Origin: an uncultured Planctomycetaceae bacterium
GTDB taxonomy: Bacteria > Planctomycetota > Planctomycetia > Pirellulales > Thermoguttaceae
Direction: 5' to 3'
NCBI GenBank assembly: GCA_947307005.1
Contig: CAMZHY010000176.1
Location: 1-7,302 of the forward strand
DNA: 7,302 bases
Positions 7,101-7,302 of this stretch are shown here, piece after piece; within the stretch, counting starts at the first letter, position 1; each line of letters opens with the position of its first letter. The position numbers and the translations under genes were made by a program. The notes under the pieces were generated by a model, which did no database searches, was not told where the DNA came from, and was given only the letters and a program-made list of their open reading frames with translations.

Positions 7101-7237
7101 CAGAAAACGACGGCCAGTCGAAAGGCGGGTTGCGCGCTTGGTGGAACGAAGTTGTCGAACGCGCCCGAGAGCAACAGAAACTCGCTAAGTCAGAATATGA
7201 GGGACGTATTTTCGACAATCGTAAAAAGCGTCGTTGA
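4157..7237 (+). CDS. yidC: Membrane protein insertase YidC, long form with PDZ-like domain
   Basis: YidC inserts and folds inner-membrane proteins, alone or with SecYEG. The product is 1026 aa against about 550 in E. coli. In order: a Pro/Gln-rich cytoplasmic N-terminus (1-30); TM1 (31-49); a periplasmic part containing a PDZ-like module (about 160-245, with GTPADRAGLKPNDRI and TKPGDKIKLEV); an acidic Ser/Asp-rich linker (247-320); a second polar insert (about 376-438); the YidC beta-sandwich (about 455-655, with DGPTGLPLEG and FIGPKHR); and the conserved insertase core (about 676-924). The core has the groove Arg713 in VLVRLCLFPL, the cytoplasmic charged helical loop (about 719-763), NPLSGCLPIFIQMPIFIGLYR (from 765) and the final FFKVPSGLCLYF segment. 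A basic tail of about 100 residues ends in RKKRR. The start is the only ATG after the in-frame TAA at 4130. No SD is visible within the usual distance. A weak TTGTCT-18-CATACT (4113-4142) could give a very short leader. Confidence 0.96.
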   Translation: MSAPKLPPLQPPQIPNSMRKGLEQQQPPKSNFFFILMMTFLFIWAFKLMSSKRPENEIPIDSPPPIADSAPSLSVDERNALPEEFLKAADDSRLSLRPTFITLGSLAEDSPYRFLVTLTNRGAAIARVEFNEKAYIDKTDKTGYLGQIVVDESRAWNEYDLGLPGVRAQVVGKGTPADRAGLKPNDRIVGFVDRSGASTPINEFGDLREALLRTKPGDKIKLEVYEAATLENNERFQLALLTLDKLMTSESERGASSNVDNDDKNRTASSGLTEDNLDERSVSDVSDAETKPVVDSATDDSNVGDAAAEVVDRKIKGGNDYKSELGAPKTLEVTLSDTPLSVLRPSGMVRNYDDYVNLVGLQGVFTGDNDALYLLDSADSDSVNKRKLNSEPSSFLATLARVDNDVLESWAVVNSDDRRSSNVSAPRSSALDSELGGVNMRNGYWEYVEDESSESVAVFRKILLNRRLEVLKKYELVKNSGEKDGLSDSFVKNGESYHLKMSIEVKNYDPNSSHVVSYLLDGPTGLPLEGAWYSAGRKTGPGWGAYGLRDVVVSSNNRKNFNVVKCWDIAQDKSRQSDELSLDFLGVDGQYFQCTTIPYMNSNEDRKFAFSPIRVGSRVIDHVNFTDVSYRLKSSDQILAPHGQTGDSITQEFVVFIGPKHRSIMADYGLSKTIVYGWFWFVSIPLVWILHFFHDYIVFNYGLAIVLLTVLVRLCLFPLSRKQALSSMRMQKLQPEIAKLKEKYADNPQEMMAAQQALFKKYGVNPLSGCLPIFIQMPIFIGLYRALSIDVSLYGAPLFSQSIRWCSNLAAPDMAFNWSGFWNSIGCECLNLIGRGLLSMFCLCTYLNILQVVTISLFLIQQKLLVPPVVGDDAQAKQQRSMRRMMTFMMIFMGFMFFKVPSGLCLYFIVSSLWGLLERKMIPKRDVELESAIDSGADASLKSSKPIAFMSTKDKRHSRFQKGRGYEVYGVRRDKKGLRLTSENDGQSKGGLRAWWNEVVERAREQQKLAKSEYEGRIFDNRKKRR

Positions 7238-7253
7238 GAATTATCTTTTCTGT

Positions 7254-7283
7254 TTGACACAATTTCAACGTCAGACCTATAGT
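7254..7283 (+). promoter_or_regulatory. Near-consensus sigma-70 promoter at the right edge
   Basis: A perfect TTGACA (7254-7259) is followed after 18 nt by TATAGT (7278-7283), five of six consensus bases. It points rightward out of the window and would start near 7290. It overlaps an inverted repeat also readable as a terminator, so the two readings compete. Confidence 0.45.
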
Positions 7284-7302
7284 CGTCTGACGTTGTGTTT
7301 TT
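7266..7302 (+). terminator. Probable intrinsic terminator after yidC
   Basis: CAACGTCAGAC (7266-7276) and GTCTGACGTTG (7285-7295) form a perfect 11-bp stem with an 8-nt loop. TG and a T-run that reaches the window edge follow (7298-7302). It begins 28 nt after the yidC stop, where a terminator is expected. The T-run length cannot be seen in full. The same repeat could be an operator for the overlapping promoter. Confidence 0.75.

Overview
The window most likely comes from a bacterium of the Planctomycetota, probably Pirellulales-like. Three things suggest this: a secreted DUF1080 (3-keto-disaccharide hydrolase type) protein, a family greatly expanded in that phylum; a very long YidC insertase with a PDZ-like module in its periplasmic part and a long basic C-terminal tail; and mixed use of Shine-Dalgarno (SD) and SD-poor starts, including one TTG start. 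Base composition looks moderate, with A/T-rich gaps. The assignment is an inference from protein character, not from a marker gene.

Layout. Bases 1-562 (minus strand) hold the first 187 codons of a secreted DUF1080 protein that runs off the left edge. Bases 563-1026 are a divergent intergenic region with a good candidate promoter for glgB (TTGCGT-17-TATAAT) and a weaker one for the DUF1080 gene. Bases 1027-3051 encode a complete glycogen branching enzyme, GlgB. After a 185-bp gap with a perfect short hairpin, bases 3237-4052 encode a small calcineurin-like metallophosphoesterase starting at TTG. After 104 bp, bases 4157-7237 encode the 1026-aa YidC. The right end has a perfect 11-bp inverted repeat followed by a T-run, and a near-consensus sigma-70 promoter lies across the same bases.

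How the genes relate. The three plus-strand genes are co-directional, but gaps of 185 and 104 bp mean they need not form one operon. GlgB (storage glucan) and the divergent DUF1080 protein (probable exported sugar-processing enzyme) both concern carbohydrate, but a functional link is only a guess. The phosphoesterase has no assignable substrate. YidC inserts membrane proteins and is not accompanied by the rpmH/rnpA genes that often precede it in other bacteria.

I found no CRISPR array, tRNA, rRNA, insertion sequence or clearly new multi-gene system. The most interesting items are the domain architecture of YidC and the overlapping promoter/inverted repeat at the right edge.
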